From the NCBI GenBank assembly GCA_002794735.1, contig NBAZ01000004.1:1178001-1242000 (forward strand): a stretch of DNA of 64,000 bases. The letters are read 5' to 3'. Made by a program: the position numbers and the translations under genes. A model generated the notes under the pieces. That model saw only the letters and a list, made by a program, of their open reading frames with translations. It was not told the origin of the DNA and made no database searches. Origin of the DNA: Pyrrhoderma lamaoense. Its lineage: Eukaryota; Basidiomycota; Agaricomycetes; Hymenochaetales; Hymenochaetaceae. This document shows positions 11,094-22,305 of the stretch, piece after piece; position 1 is the first letter of the stretch, and each line of letters opens with the position of its first letter.

Positions 11094-12542
11094 TTAGTAT
11101 CTGACTGGATACCATCGTCTCTGAAGATCTCGCGCTACTGCCATTTCAACATCCTTTAGTGAGCCCAAGATCTGTGGTGGGCAGAGTGGTTCTATATGGT
11201 CTTCAATATTATCTTCTAGCTCAAACCCCGAATATGATGTGGTTGACGGAAGATTGTGACAACACTCGTCTGCTATTGGCACTTGCATCGTAGAGTATTC
11301 ACGTAGATCCGGAGTATCAGAGTAAGTAGGAGCAGTGCCAGCTGTATTATCTAAGAACCAAGCCGAAGATCCTTGTTCGAGTTCTCCAAAAAATCTTTCA
11401 TCGGCTCGAGGGTCGCATAAATCAACTTGATCCAGGGATTCTAGGTCATCCCTAAATTCAGGGCAGTAATTAATATCGTCATTGAATCGACTCGAGGTCA
11501 TCATGCATTCTTCATTGTATCGTACGTCGTCGTGTTCAAAGACCCGCCCTTCATCAAATTCGTCCCAAATTGAAAGCTTTCTAGAGTGATTAATAACATC
11601 CTGACAACCCGAGAAACGCTCCACATATTGTTCTTCTGGTGAGAAAGCAGATTCAAAATTCGGATAAGAAGGCGAAGTCTGGCAGGACATAGCTTCGTAA
11701 GCATCGTTTACTAGAAGTTTGTCTTCATTAGTGATCATCTCGCTCAGGAGACTAGCCGGAATGGAGTGGTACTCTGGATGTACTTCTTTGTTTCTTCTGA
11801 ATGTAGAAATTCGAGTGTGGTTTTCAACAATCTTATCAGGTAAATCATCTTTGCTACGCTTGATCTTATGAGTGTCTTTGGCAGAAGATAGTCTAGCATC
11901 CGTGTCTTTTGCCCCAACGGTTACCAGGTTATTTAGGGTTGCCTTTGGTGAATTGAGAGACACAAGAGGCTCAGTATGTGATTTGGTCGACGAGCACACG
12001 TGAGGTTTAATATCATAGCTATCTATCCCAGTGTGCGCCATACTTAAGTAACTGTGCATCTTCGGAGATTCGGGGAGCACAAAGTATTTTGACTTGAGCT
12101 GGGGTGTTCTAGGAGACTGTGGAATAAATTCTCTAGCTGGGACCTGAGATGCCGATTGAGAAGGAGCTATTGAGGGCATTCGAAGCCTTTCATGATTCAA
12201 ACACTCTTTTTTTGTATGATTAATAGCCGGGGCACCATTGACATCTTGTGAAGAGTTGGCTACGACAGATGAGGATTTATCTGAAGATTTCCCCCAGTTC
12301 CACTTCCGAGTATCTACAATTATGCTCCCTGACTTTTCTGGTTCCTTGTATTTCGTCTTGTTAAGATGAAGGAACTCCTTTTCTATTTCCCATATTTCCG
12401 AGGCGTAATCTGATTTGGACTTTTGTGATCTCCTTTCCTGAGCATCAGAAACTGAGGATATTTGACTACGATTCTCGCTCGTAATTCGTGACCTCTGTCT
12501 ATCCAAGGTCTCATTACAGGAAGAAGTAGGATTATCCTCCAT
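11094..12542 (-). CDS. hypothetical, mostly disordered protein
   Basis: An intronless frame of 482 codons from the first in-frame ATG (12542). The frame stays open upstream to about 12660 and the extra residues (SKSKTSTTISKLDRKILKR) look coding, so the true 5' end may lie in an exon further up. Composition is Ser/Thr/Asp/Glu-rich with few hydrophobic blocks, typical of an intrinsically disordered nuclear protein. An N-terminal block EIWEIEKEFLHLNK could form a helix, and the C-terminus ends in a more ordered-looking DVEMAVARDLQRRWYPVRY. I do not recognise a family. It is tandem with, and only 155 bases from, the gene at 12698-13561; one gene split by an undetected exon or a lost base cannot be excluded. 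Confidence 0.6.
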   Translation of the reverse strand: MEDNPTSSCNETLDRQRSRITSENRSQISSVSDAQERRSQKSKSDYASEIWEIEKEFLHLNKTKYKEPEKSGSIIVDTRKWNWGKSSDKSSSVVANSSQDVNGAPAINHTKKECLNHERLRMPSIAPSQSASQVPAREFIPQSPRTPQLKSKYFVLPESPKMHSYLSMAHTGIDSYDIKPHVCSSTKSHTEPLVSLNSPKATLNNLVTVGAKDTDARLSSAKDTHKIKRSKDDLPDKIVENHTRISTFRRNKEVHPEYHSIPASLLSEMITNEDKLLVNDAYEAMSCQTSPSYPNFESAFSPEEQYVERFSGCQDVINHSRKLSIWDEFDEGRVFEHDDVRYNEECMMTSSRFNDDINYCPEFRDDLESLDQVDLCDPRADERFFGELEQGSSAWFLDNTAGTAPTYSDTPDLREYSTMQVPIADECCHNLPSTTSYSGFELEDNIEDHIEPLCPPQILGSLKDVEMAVARDLQRRWYPVRY

Positions 12543-12697
12543 AATATCGGTAGAAGGAGTCACTCTTTTTAGTATTTTCCTGTCTAATTTAGAAATAGTG
12601 GTAGAAGTCTTAGACTTGCTCAAAAACCCTCTTTCATTAAACGTGACTACAATGTTATCTTTTCAGTCAGTTTTACTTAGGCAGATAAATACTGTAA

Positions 12698-13561
12698 CTA
12701 GCCTATTGTTTTTTTCTTCGCCGGCCTAGTCTTAGCTGAAGCTTTCCCCTTGTTGAAAACGCCTAAAGCTACACTTGGCTCCATCTTACAAACACATACA
12801 GAGATTATCAATAGCACTGTTTCCGTGTTTTTCGTAGCTTACTGTTAGTCTATTCTTCCCGATATTATCCGCGTTGAATCCATGCATAAGTGCAAGCCCA
12901 GCAGGGAGTCTGACCTTCTCAGTTTTCTTTGAGCGCTTGTTGTCCTGTTTCTGTGACTTCTCTGGGCCTGAAGAAGCTTGATGGCAACCCTTTTCAGAAC
13001 CTCCATCAAGCTCAGATTCGACACCGTCTGACGATTGCCTTGGATTGGTTATTGATTTTTTATGTCTCCGACGCTCTCGTCGCTGAGCAAGTACTTTGAT
13101 CGATTTAGTAAGTTGTTAATATTATTTGGTTCTTGCAACTCACTTTCCTCTCTTTCTTCATCACTGGCGTACTTTCGCTTTGTTCGTTTCAGAGGTACCT
13201 TCTTTTCCTTCCTGCCTTTATCGCACCTTTGCCTCTTCTTGAGCTCTGGTTCTCTATCCTTAGATATGTACTTATTCAATAAGCAAGGTCCATCTACCAC
13301 AGATGGGTGGCGTGGTTTTAGGACAGGACTAGAGAATCCGCCACCCAATGCCTTCGCGATTAATGCAGGAGCTTGGCACTCAGAGGACTTTCCGGCCTCA
13401 GAGCTGTCTATTTTCTCCCATTTTGAAGCATATTTTAACCCTTCCCTTGCGTAGTTCTGAGTATATTTGTTTTGGGAGTAGAGAAAAGCCTTGACGGAAG
13501 CAGATTTGTTTATGCAATCAGAGTAAGTTCTTGAAAGAGCATCTACAGTTAATTTAGTCAT
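12698..13561 (-). CDS. hypothetical basic protein
   Basis: Exons 13144-13561, 12843-13093 and 12698-12784 are in phase and give 251 residues; both introns have good donors (GTGAGT, GTAAGC). The N-terminus (MTKLTVDALSRTYSDCINK) looks folded; a strongly basic middle follows (KKRQRCDKGRKEKKVPLKR, then AQRRERRRHKK) that is likely to act as a nuclear localisation signal; the C-terminus has LPAGLALMHGFNADNIGKNRLT and ALGVFNKGKAS, compact enough to be a conserved peptide motif. No family was recognised. The continuing frame of the next gene downstream begins NIVVTFNERGFLSKS, which would make a plausible continuation, but no phase-compatible splice joins them. Confidence 0.7.
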
Positions 13562-13890
13562 CTATTTCCGGGTACTTGAGCTTAGCGCAGCCCGTATCAA
13601 AGCAGAGTTATCATAGATGGAGGATATATCTTATATTATAGAAGCAAGGCAAGTATGTACTAAGTAAGATAAACGTCATATTACCACGAGTCGATCAACA
13701 AATACAAACATGATGATGATCGGAGATTGGATTTTAACTGATCAGCTATCTAGACACGTATTTCAAATTTATTACGAGCATCATCATGGTGCTACTACCA
13801 ATCTTCATCCAGTGTACACAAAGTAGGGATTTCTACAAAAAATCAAATTATGAGTATACAAATCCAAGAAAAAACTATTTTTAACTCGAC
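13562..13890. other. short intergenic stretch
   Basis: Between the 3' end of the MFS transporter and the start of the hypothetical basic protein, both leftward. Nothing recognisable; presumably terminator of the first and promoter of the second. Confidence 0.5.
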
Positions 13891-16361
13891 TTACTGCATG
13901 TCCGTCATATCTAAAAATGCATGTTTTTCCCGTTCCCGTTCAACATCTTCATCAGTCCACCTATTTCTTTCCTTCAGTTCTTCAATATAGGCACGCTTTT
14001 TGGCATTAAGTCGCATGTTTATCCAGCGGATCACGAAGCTGAAGATAAATTGAGATGCAAGAAGAGCCAAGATTGATATTTTTCCGGGGAGGTAGTCTAC
14101 AGGATAATTCTCTAAGACACAACACATGATTAAAGATACGAAACGTACCAGGCGCATCTTTTGGAAGGAAGGTCTCAGTCCCGATTACGTTGCCTAGGCT
14201 GAACGCTGAGAGCGTCAAAGCATTGATTGTCGCTTTTTTGGTATGTCCGGCAGTGTTACTAGCATTGTATGCATATAAGAGGGCTAGTGAACAGCCATAA
14301 AATCCAATAATCCAAGTCGCTATGAATTTCTCATTGATTAGGGTATTGATATGTGATAATTTTCATTTGACATTCAAATTGAGACTCACCAAATAGTAAA
14401 GCACCCTTCTTTCCGGAATCATTGAGAGCTACTAGCATTATCGTTCCCACGATGGTAGGGATCATCGAAAGAAGTATTGGAATCATTCTCTCATTCTATA
14501 TGATATGATGTTAACAAAAGAAGCTGAGTTATCGTTTCCTCGTTACCTTTTTGTCTGCGTACCATCCCATAAGTAAAGTTGCAAAGGAGGAAATAGCCCC
14601 ACCAGGAGTACTAAGAATTAGGGCTTGTTTGGACCTGTTGTAGGAAACATTGAACCAATATTTTATATCACTGAAGAAAGAAGGACTGACGTATATCCGA
14701 AGTTCTAGATGAGTCATGAGTACTTTGATTCTCCAGACAGTTTCAGTAGCAACATACCTTAACGATTATAGCATTGACTGAAAAAGATCAAAGGTCAGTT
14801 GAAAACCTTTTTTTATGTATTAAGAAAACTTAGAAAACTCACAGTTGCTGAGACTTCCGTTTGGTATGCTTGCTAAAATAGACCTTATAAGAAGAACTTG
14901 ACGTAGAACGTGTATGTCTACTCACTAACTAGCGTCGAGATCACTAACAACCAAGTCCTCACGTCTGTCAAAGCTTCGATGATTTGCGCTTTCTTGATTG
15001 TTTTATTTTCTGTTCCACCCTGGTCATCTCGTACGCGTTCCAACGCTGCTATTCTTTCCTCGCGGGTAAGGTTTTTAGCATGAACAGGAGAATCAGGCAG
15101 CCAGATTAACACAGCTATCCCAACTACAATAGCAAGTCCTCCAAGCATGATAAAAAGTATTTTATATGGGGCGAACCCCTTCGTATTGTCAAAGGAGATC
15201 CCCTGTTATATGTGTCAGTTAGCCCAAAAAATTTTAGTATAAAATTGGAAACATACATAAGCAACAAAACCTCCAAATATTGAAGTCAATCCATTCTTCG
15301 GGTAAGGGTCAAAGAACGATTATTGAAGTTTAATACTTAAAATTCCGGGATCACAAGTTGAACTTACCATGACATAAAACCAGGAAATCCTCTGAGACTA
15401 TTTGATGTTAAGTAAGTTATATGTTAGATGTTGCTTATTAGCACAGGACCTTTTCGTACCTGCTCATTCTTCTTGTAGAACATGGAAATGATAAGAATTA
15501 GAATAGGAGCAACACAGCTTTCAAGCATCCCTGTATATGTTATACTAATTTAAGAATCAGTACAATGAGCCGTAAATACTTAATTACCTAGAAGTATACG
15601 CAGAACGAAGAATGGTGCAAATGTGTTCGGAATAGCTTGTAACATCAGAACAATACCCCAAAGTACGACATTTACACCTAAGGTAGATCAGCTTTTGAAA
15701 ATTCTGGTAGGTTGGTGATCAATTACCTAGATATTTTGCAAGCCTTGCTTTCTGTGCTAAATACACAGTTGGAAACTCCCAGATGAAAAATCCTATAAGG
15801 GATTTGTAACACTCCGAAAGTGAATTTGAGCCATTAAACTTACCGACGTAGAAGGCCAAGGCTACAAGATTGTAATGCTGTCCCGTAATTGGGAAGTTCA
15901 TTATACTAGTATCCAATTTTAGTCTTTCTATATTGAACATGCAAATAACTTCTAGACCTAGCATAATTTAATGACGTCTTGTCTCTACAAAGGTGTCAAA
16001 ACTCCTATCTGGATTCAACGTCTATGTTGTATCACTTACAGAAACTGAGTAAAGTAGACTGCAGCACATAGAGGAGGGATCGTAAGATCCTGTAGGATTG
16101 TGATCGCTTGGAAAACAGAATCGACATTTGATTTTACACAAGGCTCACGAGTTTCCTTCTCAGTTTTCTATTATATTCTTCACTGAAGTGTTCCGTACGT
16201 CTCATCCCCACCAATTCCAGAGCTTCATCGGCATCCTTGAAGTTCTCTTCAATTGATACTTGAGCATCAACCTGTTTTTCATCAGTTGGTGAGCCCAATT
16301 TCTCGTCCGATTCGGGCCCATCTTTGAGATGTGAAGTAACAGCAGGGCTCCGTCCAAGCAT
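13891..16361 (-). CDS. MFS transporter, Dal5-like anion:cation symporter family
   Basis: A heavily split gene of about a dozen short exons. Reassembled pieces follow the fungal Dal5/allantoate permease pattern in order: charged cytosolic N-terminus (MLGRSPAVTS), PPLCAAVYFTQFLDKTSLNYA at the first membrane span and loop, FFIWEFPTVYLAQKARLAKYLG, a central loop WLPDSPVHAKNLTREERIAALERVRDDQ, ALTDVRTWLLVI, then KKATINALTLSAFSLGNVIG, GTETFLPKDAPGYLPGKI and a charged C-terminal tail ending DMTDMQ. Twelve membrane spans are expected for the family. Members carry allantoate, ureidosuccinate, nicotinate or similar small anions with protons; substrate cannot be read from the sequence. The upstream region has several GATA motifs, which would suit nitrogen control. 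Exact borders of the smallest exons near 15.9-16.0 kb are uncertain. Confidence 0.85.
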
Positions 16362-16905
16362 TTCTGACTATCTTCAGGGAGGAAAGAGAAAGCTATACTC
16401 TCTCCTGGATTTTATCAAGCGAACTAGTTATAACACGCCGGCGCTGCTTCGGAAAACGACCATGTGCGAACATGATCTATTTTGAACTCAGAGATAACTG
16501 AATGTCGGACCTACTGCAGTGGAGACGCGTGCCGAAAAAAGTTTTAGGAACCAATTGTTTCTGAAATATACACGGACCGTGCTTCCATGATAAGCACTAC
16601 TCCTGCTTTGAATACTATGGGAATGTTTTGAACCACTTTAACTTCGGCTATGGGAACTTCAATCCTAAATGGAGTTCTATCTGTTATACTCTTTATCTGG
16701 ACTCGAAGCAAACTTCTTGTCATAATTTTGATTGATGATAAGCTATGTCCCATACCTTACGGACAAAAGCCTAAATCACTGATATATAATTGTCAGACCA
16801 AACAAAGAATAAGATTGGATGATAATCATAGTTTTTGCATTGCGTATCTATACATGTTAATTGTGTGTGTTCCTTAGATCCCCGAGTCATACAGTCATTA
16901 ATAAT
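16362..16905 (-). promoter_or_regulatory. upstream region of MFS transporter with GATA-factor motifs
   Basis: TGATAAG occurs on the plus strand at 16588-16594 and 16736-16742; TTATCA (16412-16417) and TTATCT (16693-16698) give the same core on the minus strand, and another GATAA lies near 16490. GATA factors such as Gat1/AreA bind HGATAR clusters in nitrogen-regulated fungal promoters. The rest of the stretch shows no gene and also contains the 3' end of ERG10. Confidence 0.45.
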
Positions 16906-18449
16906 TTACAGCTTCTGAATAACGATTGCAGATGCAGCACCACCCTAGAAAAAGGCATTAGACAGATTTGGAGATGATTAAGTTTATCACACCACTTACC
17001 CCATTGCAAATACCTGCAGCCCCGTATTGACCAGATTTAAGGGCATGTACAAGGGAGACGACGATACGAGCACCCGAATTACCGATTGCGTGTCCGAGAG
17101 CCACTGCACCACTATCAAGTTTTACTTATTTAGCCGTATGATTCATTTCCAGGGACGGATTTACATACCCGTTAACATTTATTTTTTCGGAGGGAATACC
17201 CAAGATCTTTTCAGCAGCACGTACGACAACGGAGAAGGCTTCGTTGATTTCGAAGAGGGAGATATCGTCAATCGCTAGTTTTGCAGATTCAAGGGCCTTA
17301 GGGAGTGCAACAGTAGGCGCAATCGGGAAGTCAATCGGCGCTAAACCAGCATCCGCATATGCTATGAATATGTTAGTCTTTAATCTTCATCTCGCACATG
17401 AGGAAGACGCATACAGATAACTCTTGCAAGGGGCTTAATACCGAGTTCCTTTGCCTTTTCTGCAGACATCAAGATTACTGCAGATGCACCATCATTGAGA
17501 TTAGAGGAGTTGGCAGGGGTGATGGTACCGCCATTCTTTTTGAAGCTCGGGTTGAGAGTAGGTATTTTTTCAAAGATGACCTTCTTGTACTCTTCGTCTT
17601 CTTTTACAATTGTGTCCCCCTTCTTACCCTTGATGGTTATAGGCGCGATCTCTGCATTGAAAGCGCCAGATTCCCATGCTTTTGCTGCGCGCTTATATGA
17701 TTCGATAGCATGGCTGTCCTGACTCTCTCTGGTGATACCATGCTTTTCAGCGGTAGCCTCACCACAGTTGCCCATGGCAAACTTGTTGTAAACATCAAAT
17801 AGACCATCAGATTCAAGAGAATCCTTGGCCTCAAGTTTTCCGTAAACAGGGTTATGGCGGGGAAGCAAGAATCTTGAAACAAGAGAAAAATAGCTTAGTT
17901 TAGTGATTGACATAGTAATCTTGAATTTGACATACGGTGCATTGCTCATACTTTCCATCCCACCAGCTACTATAACACTCTTGTAGCCCGAAGCGATACT
18001 CTGAGCCCCGATCATGATAGATTTCATTCCGCTGGCACAGACTTTGTTGATCGTAGTAGCATCACTAGATTCGCTCAAGCCTGCACCAAGAGCAACTTGA
18101 CGGGCGGGGGACTGCCCTACGCCGGCCTGGACAACATTACCCATGTAGACCTCTTCAACAGCCTGTGCCGGGACACCGCTTGTTTCAAGAGCATGTTTGA
18201 CGGCAACGACACCGAGCTGGGGAGCAGTGAGGGTCTTAAGGACACCGTTCAGTGAACCAACAGGAGTACGCGACGCGGCGACGATCACAACTTCATGAGG
18301 AGCAGAGGACTTTTAAAAGGATATCTCAATTTACTATATGTTTTGAGGACTCGAATTATGCTCACCATATTTCGGACGTGTCTAAGTATGAGACGGGTAC
18401 GGGAAAGAGTAGATGGGGGAGATACAGACAGAGAACGCGCGACGAACAT
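16906..18449 (-). CDS. ERG10: acetyl-CoA C-acetyltransferase (acetoacetyl-CoA thiolase)
   Basis: Condenses two acetyl-CoA to acetoacetyl-CoA, the first step toward ergosterol, or runs in reverse in mitochondria. Exons 18366-18449, 17936-18309, 17415-17872, 17169-17361, 17000-17111 and 16906-16944 are in phase and give 419 residues. Catalytic features: [10 protein letters not shown] with the nucleophilic cysteine, [24 protein letters not shown] with the histidine, and ICNGGGAASA with the second cysteine. Exon 1 encodes 28 residues rich in Arg and Ser without acidic residues, like a mitochondrial presequence, and its last codon is ATG, immediately before [16 protein letters not shown] where cytosolic thiolases start. 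Two start sites could thus yield mitochondrial and cytosolic forms from one gene. Confidence 0.95.
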
Positions 18450-18805
18450 GATTAAATAACGTGTCTGGAGTAGCTCTTGTTACCCGTTATCAAAAATCGT
18501 ACGATCAAATCAGAGTTATTATTGTTTCGTTTCAGTTTCAGCCTTTGATGGCAAACCTTCTCAGAATGTTTGACCGTTTTTATGATAGCAAAGTACGGAA
18601 ATTATGGAGTATTGTAAGAGCTAGCTGACTATGACACGACGGGGTTCAGGTAGAAGAACGCCCGAGCTTATGAAGTATTTAGCGATTCTTACGGAGCATG
18701 TGAAACTCTGAGACTCCTCCGCCTACATACGGATCTCGCGCATCAACTGACGTTCAACAATTTGTACAGAATGTGAAAGAATTTTATTCACATAATGTCA
18801 GGCTT
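18450..18805. other. intergenic stretch between ERG10 start and ATG10 end
   Basis: No gene recognised. ERG10 starts at its left border and runs leftward, so this is the ERG10 promoter plus the 3' flank of ATG10. Confidence 0.5.
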
Positions 18806-19542
18806 CTATACCCTCAGATTAACAACATTCCCCAACAACAACAGCCACAATTCGATCGTTCGAGCGGGCGATGACTTTTCTTGCTCATCAGCTTTCATAA
18901 GTTCCGCCAAGGCGACTGGGGTTTCACAAGGATGAAAGAACCAACAAGGCGAACCCAAAGTCGGATGTTCACCTTGAGACAGTAAAGGGAATACCTGCCC
19001 CCGTTGTTGTAGAGAAAATGATGTCCCTTCAGTTTCGGGAAGTGCATTCATTCTCAAAAGTGGTGACTTAGTGACGCCATCTAAGGAAAGAGGGGAACCA
19101 CCTGATAGCATATGCATATATGAACAAAGTACACACCGAGTTTTGAACCACACACTTGTTGTATGCATTGTAAAATAGAATGCTGGTACTTGAAAAGTGG
19201 AAGAGAAGACGATGTATTGAGTAGTAGTTAGTATAGGATCAGTCGTTTGTGCCGATGCTATAGCATCATCTAGTTCCTCGACCACTGCCACGTTATATTC
19301 ATTATCGGATTGATTGCCTTGAGATTCGTGAAGTTCTGTCCGTATGGCTCTTCTCCGAGACAAAAAACCAAACCGAGGTAAGGTCTGTACTTGCAGTCCT
19401 TAATTAAACGTAAAGAACAAGACGTCAGGATACACACAGGATGTTCATTCCACACCCAGTCGCTCAGAGCTCTGTCATCAGAATCGAAAAACCTGTCTAC
19501 AAAGTCTTTGCAAGCTTCATCAAATGTATCTCGAGTTATCAT
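18806..19542 (-). CDS. ATG10: Atg10, E2-like enzyme of Atg12-Atg5 conjugation
   Basis: Atg10 transfers Atg12 from the E1 enzyme Atg7 onto Atg5. Exons 19438-19542, 19156-19384 and 18806-19101 are in phase and give 209 residues. The N-terminal helix reads TRDTFDEACKDFVDRF, followed by WVWNEHP spliced to TLPRFGFLS; the core strands read QYIVFSSTFQVPAFYFTM and SGGSPLSLDGV; the catalytic region reads EHPTLGSPCWFFHPCET, with the expected active-site cysteine in HPC. The C-terminus, IELWLLLLGNVVNL, matches the family's terminal hydrophobic helix. The first acceptor was chosen at TACAG (19385) because it alone keeps the phase and gives the family-like sequence. ATG10 is head to head with ribosomal gene eS1, with 181 bases between starts. 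Confidence 0.9.
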
Positions 19543-19723
19543 ATTTGGATCCAGAATTGAAGGTGAAAAGACAAAAAGTTACTTTTATGCAGTTTGAGTC
19601 ACGTGACAAAAACTATACAGTTGCTTCGGAAGTTGCCTCTGTAAATTCACAATGTAGTGCCCGCCATCTATCGTAAAAGTAGTCTCCTCCGTCGCGGTCC
19701 AATTTCTCCGCCAAAACTACACC
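19543..19723. promoter_or_regulatory. shared divergent promoter of ATG10 and RPS1
   Basis: 181 bases between opposed start codons of an autophagy enzyme and a ribosomal protein gene. A CACGTG-like GTCACGTGAC palindrome lies at about 19599-19608 and could be a bHLH (Cbf1/USF-type) site. Confidence 0.5.
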
Positions 19724-20752
19724 ATGGCCGTCGGAAAGGTGATTTATACTTGTCAATTCTATAAATATATGTCTGACTCTGTCTGTCCAGAACAAACGTC
19801 TCTCAAAAGGTAAAAAGGGTATTAAGAAGAAGGTCGTCGACCCATTCACCCGCAAGGGTAAGGATTACTATCTACTCTAAGTTTTTGCATGTTCATCAAC
19901 TCTCATATCCTATAGACTGGTATGACATTAAGGCACCTTCAATGTTCGAAGTGAGGAATGTTGGAAAGACCTTTGCTAACCGTTCTCAGGGATTAAGTGA
20001 GTAGTCACTTATTCCACAACTCATGAGTTTAACTAACGACCAAACCCGTATCACAAAGAAAATGCAAACGATTCTCTTAAGGGTCGTGTCATTGAAGTCT
20101 CTCTCGCTGACCTTCACAAGGATGAGGAGCAAGCATTCCGCAAGATCAAGCTCCGCATCGACGAGGTTCAGGGCAAGAACTGCCTGACCAACTTCCACGC
20201 CATGGACTTCACCTCTGACAAACTTCGATCATTGGTCCGAAAGTGGCAATCATTAATCGAGGCCCATGTTGATGTAAAGACGACAGATGGTTACCTTATC
20301 CGACTTTTCGCTATCGCCTTCACCAAGAGGAGACAATCACAGGTCAAGAAGACGACTTATGCTCAATCTGCTCAGATTCGGGAGATCCGCAAAAAGATGT
20401 TCGAGATTATGACCCGTGAGGCTTCATCTGTCGACCTCAAGGATCTTGTCGCCAAGTTCATCCCTGAGGCAATTGGACGTGAGATTGAAAAGGCAACCCG
20501 CTCAATCTACCCTCTCCAGAATGTTTATATTCGCAAAGCGAAGATTATCAAAGCACCAAAATTCGATTTATCGAAGCTGATGGAACTTCATGATGCCTCT
20601 GGCGCGGATGTACGTTCTTAATCTTTTTAATTGGCGGCGTTTTCTGTTTACTGATAATCATTTTATCTTCTTTCATGGATCCTACCATATAGGAGACCGG
20701 TACGAGAGTTGTGAAGGACTTCAAGGAGCCAGAAATCCTCGAGTCTGTATAA
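19724..20752 (+). CDS. RPS1: 40S ribosomal protein eS1 (S3a)
   Basis: A structural protein of the small ribosomal subunit. Exons 19724-19738 (15 bases), 19791-19857, 19916-19996, 20059-20609 and 20693-20752 are in phase and give 257 residues. The protein begins [19 protein letters not shown], continues [18 protein letters not shown], and carries the full conserved body ([45 protein letters not shown]) and ends ILESV. The very short first exon followed by an early intron is typical of fungal ribosomal protein genes. No frame problem was seen. Confidence 0.98.
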
Positions 20753-21110
20753 TTACATGTTGTATATTTGTTTCTCGACCTGTGTTCCTATCATCTATTT
20801 ACATGCCATTCTCTATGCTGTCGGGTTCATCATGAATACATGAGTATTATGCCACCCTATATGCTCTCATTTTGTCAGACCAGAGTAGTTTGATCTGCTA
20901 AAACTCTAAGTAAGGAATGGAGTCTCAGGATTCTCATTGGTTTGTATATGTGTAATAATTATGAAGCGTCTGCTTCTTCGGATCGACAATGCTAGTGTAT
21001 AAAAATTTTTAGACTTGTAGCTGCTATCCAAAGCGCCTTTATCACTTCATCTTATCTTCGTTCTTTACATTTCTCCCTCTCCCTTCATACCCTCCCTACC
21101 CTCTTTAGAA
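20753..21110. other. intergenic stretch, eS1 3' flank and APRT promoter
   Basis: Both neighbours are on the plus strand. Pyrimidine-rich sequence at about 21060-21105 directly precedes the APRT start, a common arrangement for fungal transcription start regions. No gene seen. Confidence 0.5.
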
Positions 21111-22079
21111 ATGGCAGACGTAGACTTCCTCAAAAGCCACCTAGGTGTCCACCCAGACTTTCCGAAGAAAGTATGTAATTAGTAGTACAGTAAACCTAGA
21201 ACTCAGTCCGGTCCAAGTTGCTCATTAGCTCATGTAGGGCATAGTCTTTATGGACTTTCTTCCCATCCTGAGATCTCCTCAAGCGTTCGAGACACTCCTT
21301 ACTCACTTCCTTAATCATATCAACACAACCATCATCCCTAATATCCCTGCAGATGCCCCAAGCAAGAAGATAGATGTAGTTGTTGGACTTGACGCCCGGG
21401 GATTCCTCCTAGGTCCTCCCCTCGCACTCCGTCTCGGAGCCGCCTTTGTCCCCGTTCGTAAGAGCGGAAAGCTCCCTGGCGAATGCGAGCAAACTACATA
21501 TGTGAAGGAATATGGCGAGGTTAGTAACAATCTGGTTTAGCTTTCAACTATTGTGAACTTCGTTCTATTCATGGTTGCATATATCTCTATGTTCTCCCTC
21601 CAAAATATAATCATAGTATTAATAATTTGACTAATCCTCTTATTGTTCGTGTCCGCACATCCCTACTCACTAACCCCTTATTCTACCTTTTATCTAGGAC
21701 ATATTCGAGATGCAAAAAGGTAGCATACAGCCAGGCCAAACCGTTATAGTCATCGATGATCTGATTGCAACCGGTGAGGAATTTCATCTATCTTTTTCCT
21801 TTTTTTTCAAAACCCAAAAACAAGCAAACAAACTACTGTTTCAATAAACTTGAGTAAAGCTTCGTGTAACACAACATACAATGTGCTCAGTGGCTGACTT
21901 CCCAATCTCTAAATTTGACTTTTCTACTTATAGGTGGATCTGCTAAAGCCGCAGGTGATCTTGTCTCAAAACAGAACGGGAAGACCGTCGGTTACCTATT
22001 CGTCATTGGCTTGCCCTTCTTGAAGGGAGAGGAAAAACTTGACGCCCCTGCGTATTCAATCATCAAGGCTGAGGATTAA
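21111..22079 (+). CDS. APT1: adenine phosphoribosyltransferase
   Basis: Salvages adenine to AMP using PRPP. Exons 21111-21170, 21238-21519, 21698-21773 and 21934-22079 are in phase and give 187 residues. Marks of the family: GIVFMDFLPILRSP near the N-terminus, VVGLDARGFLLGPPLAL, the flexible loop RKSGKLPGE with YVKEYGEDIFEM, and the PRPP-binding loop VIVIDDLIATGGSAKAA, which is split by the third intron after ATG. The C-terminus KLDAPAYSIIKAED is intact. It is followed after 226 bases by the convergent end of the EDEM-type mannosidase gene. Confidence 0.97.
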
Positions 22080-22305
22080 AAACTGTATATCCGCCCCAAC
22101 CTAGCTCTGGTATATACTGTAAATGTGTTGTATATATTAATTTAATCTCTTGTTTGGACTTATTTGTGTTGTGAATACTTCTTCCTATATATAGAGTGTA
22201 ATATTACAAGTAACATTCGGGGACTATCGTCGTCTTTGAAAGATAGATATTAAATGAAGACATGAGTTAGGTATATATATACATGTACATATGATTACAC
22301 CGATA

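Noticed and set aside
13062..13454. Plus-strand 130-codon frame with Ser/Phe-rich protein
   Set aside because: Antisense of a basic coding exon; composition is the mirror of Lys/Arg codons.
17398..17722. Plus-strand frames opposite ERG10
   Set aside because: Shadows of the thiolase exon; no start context, no homology.
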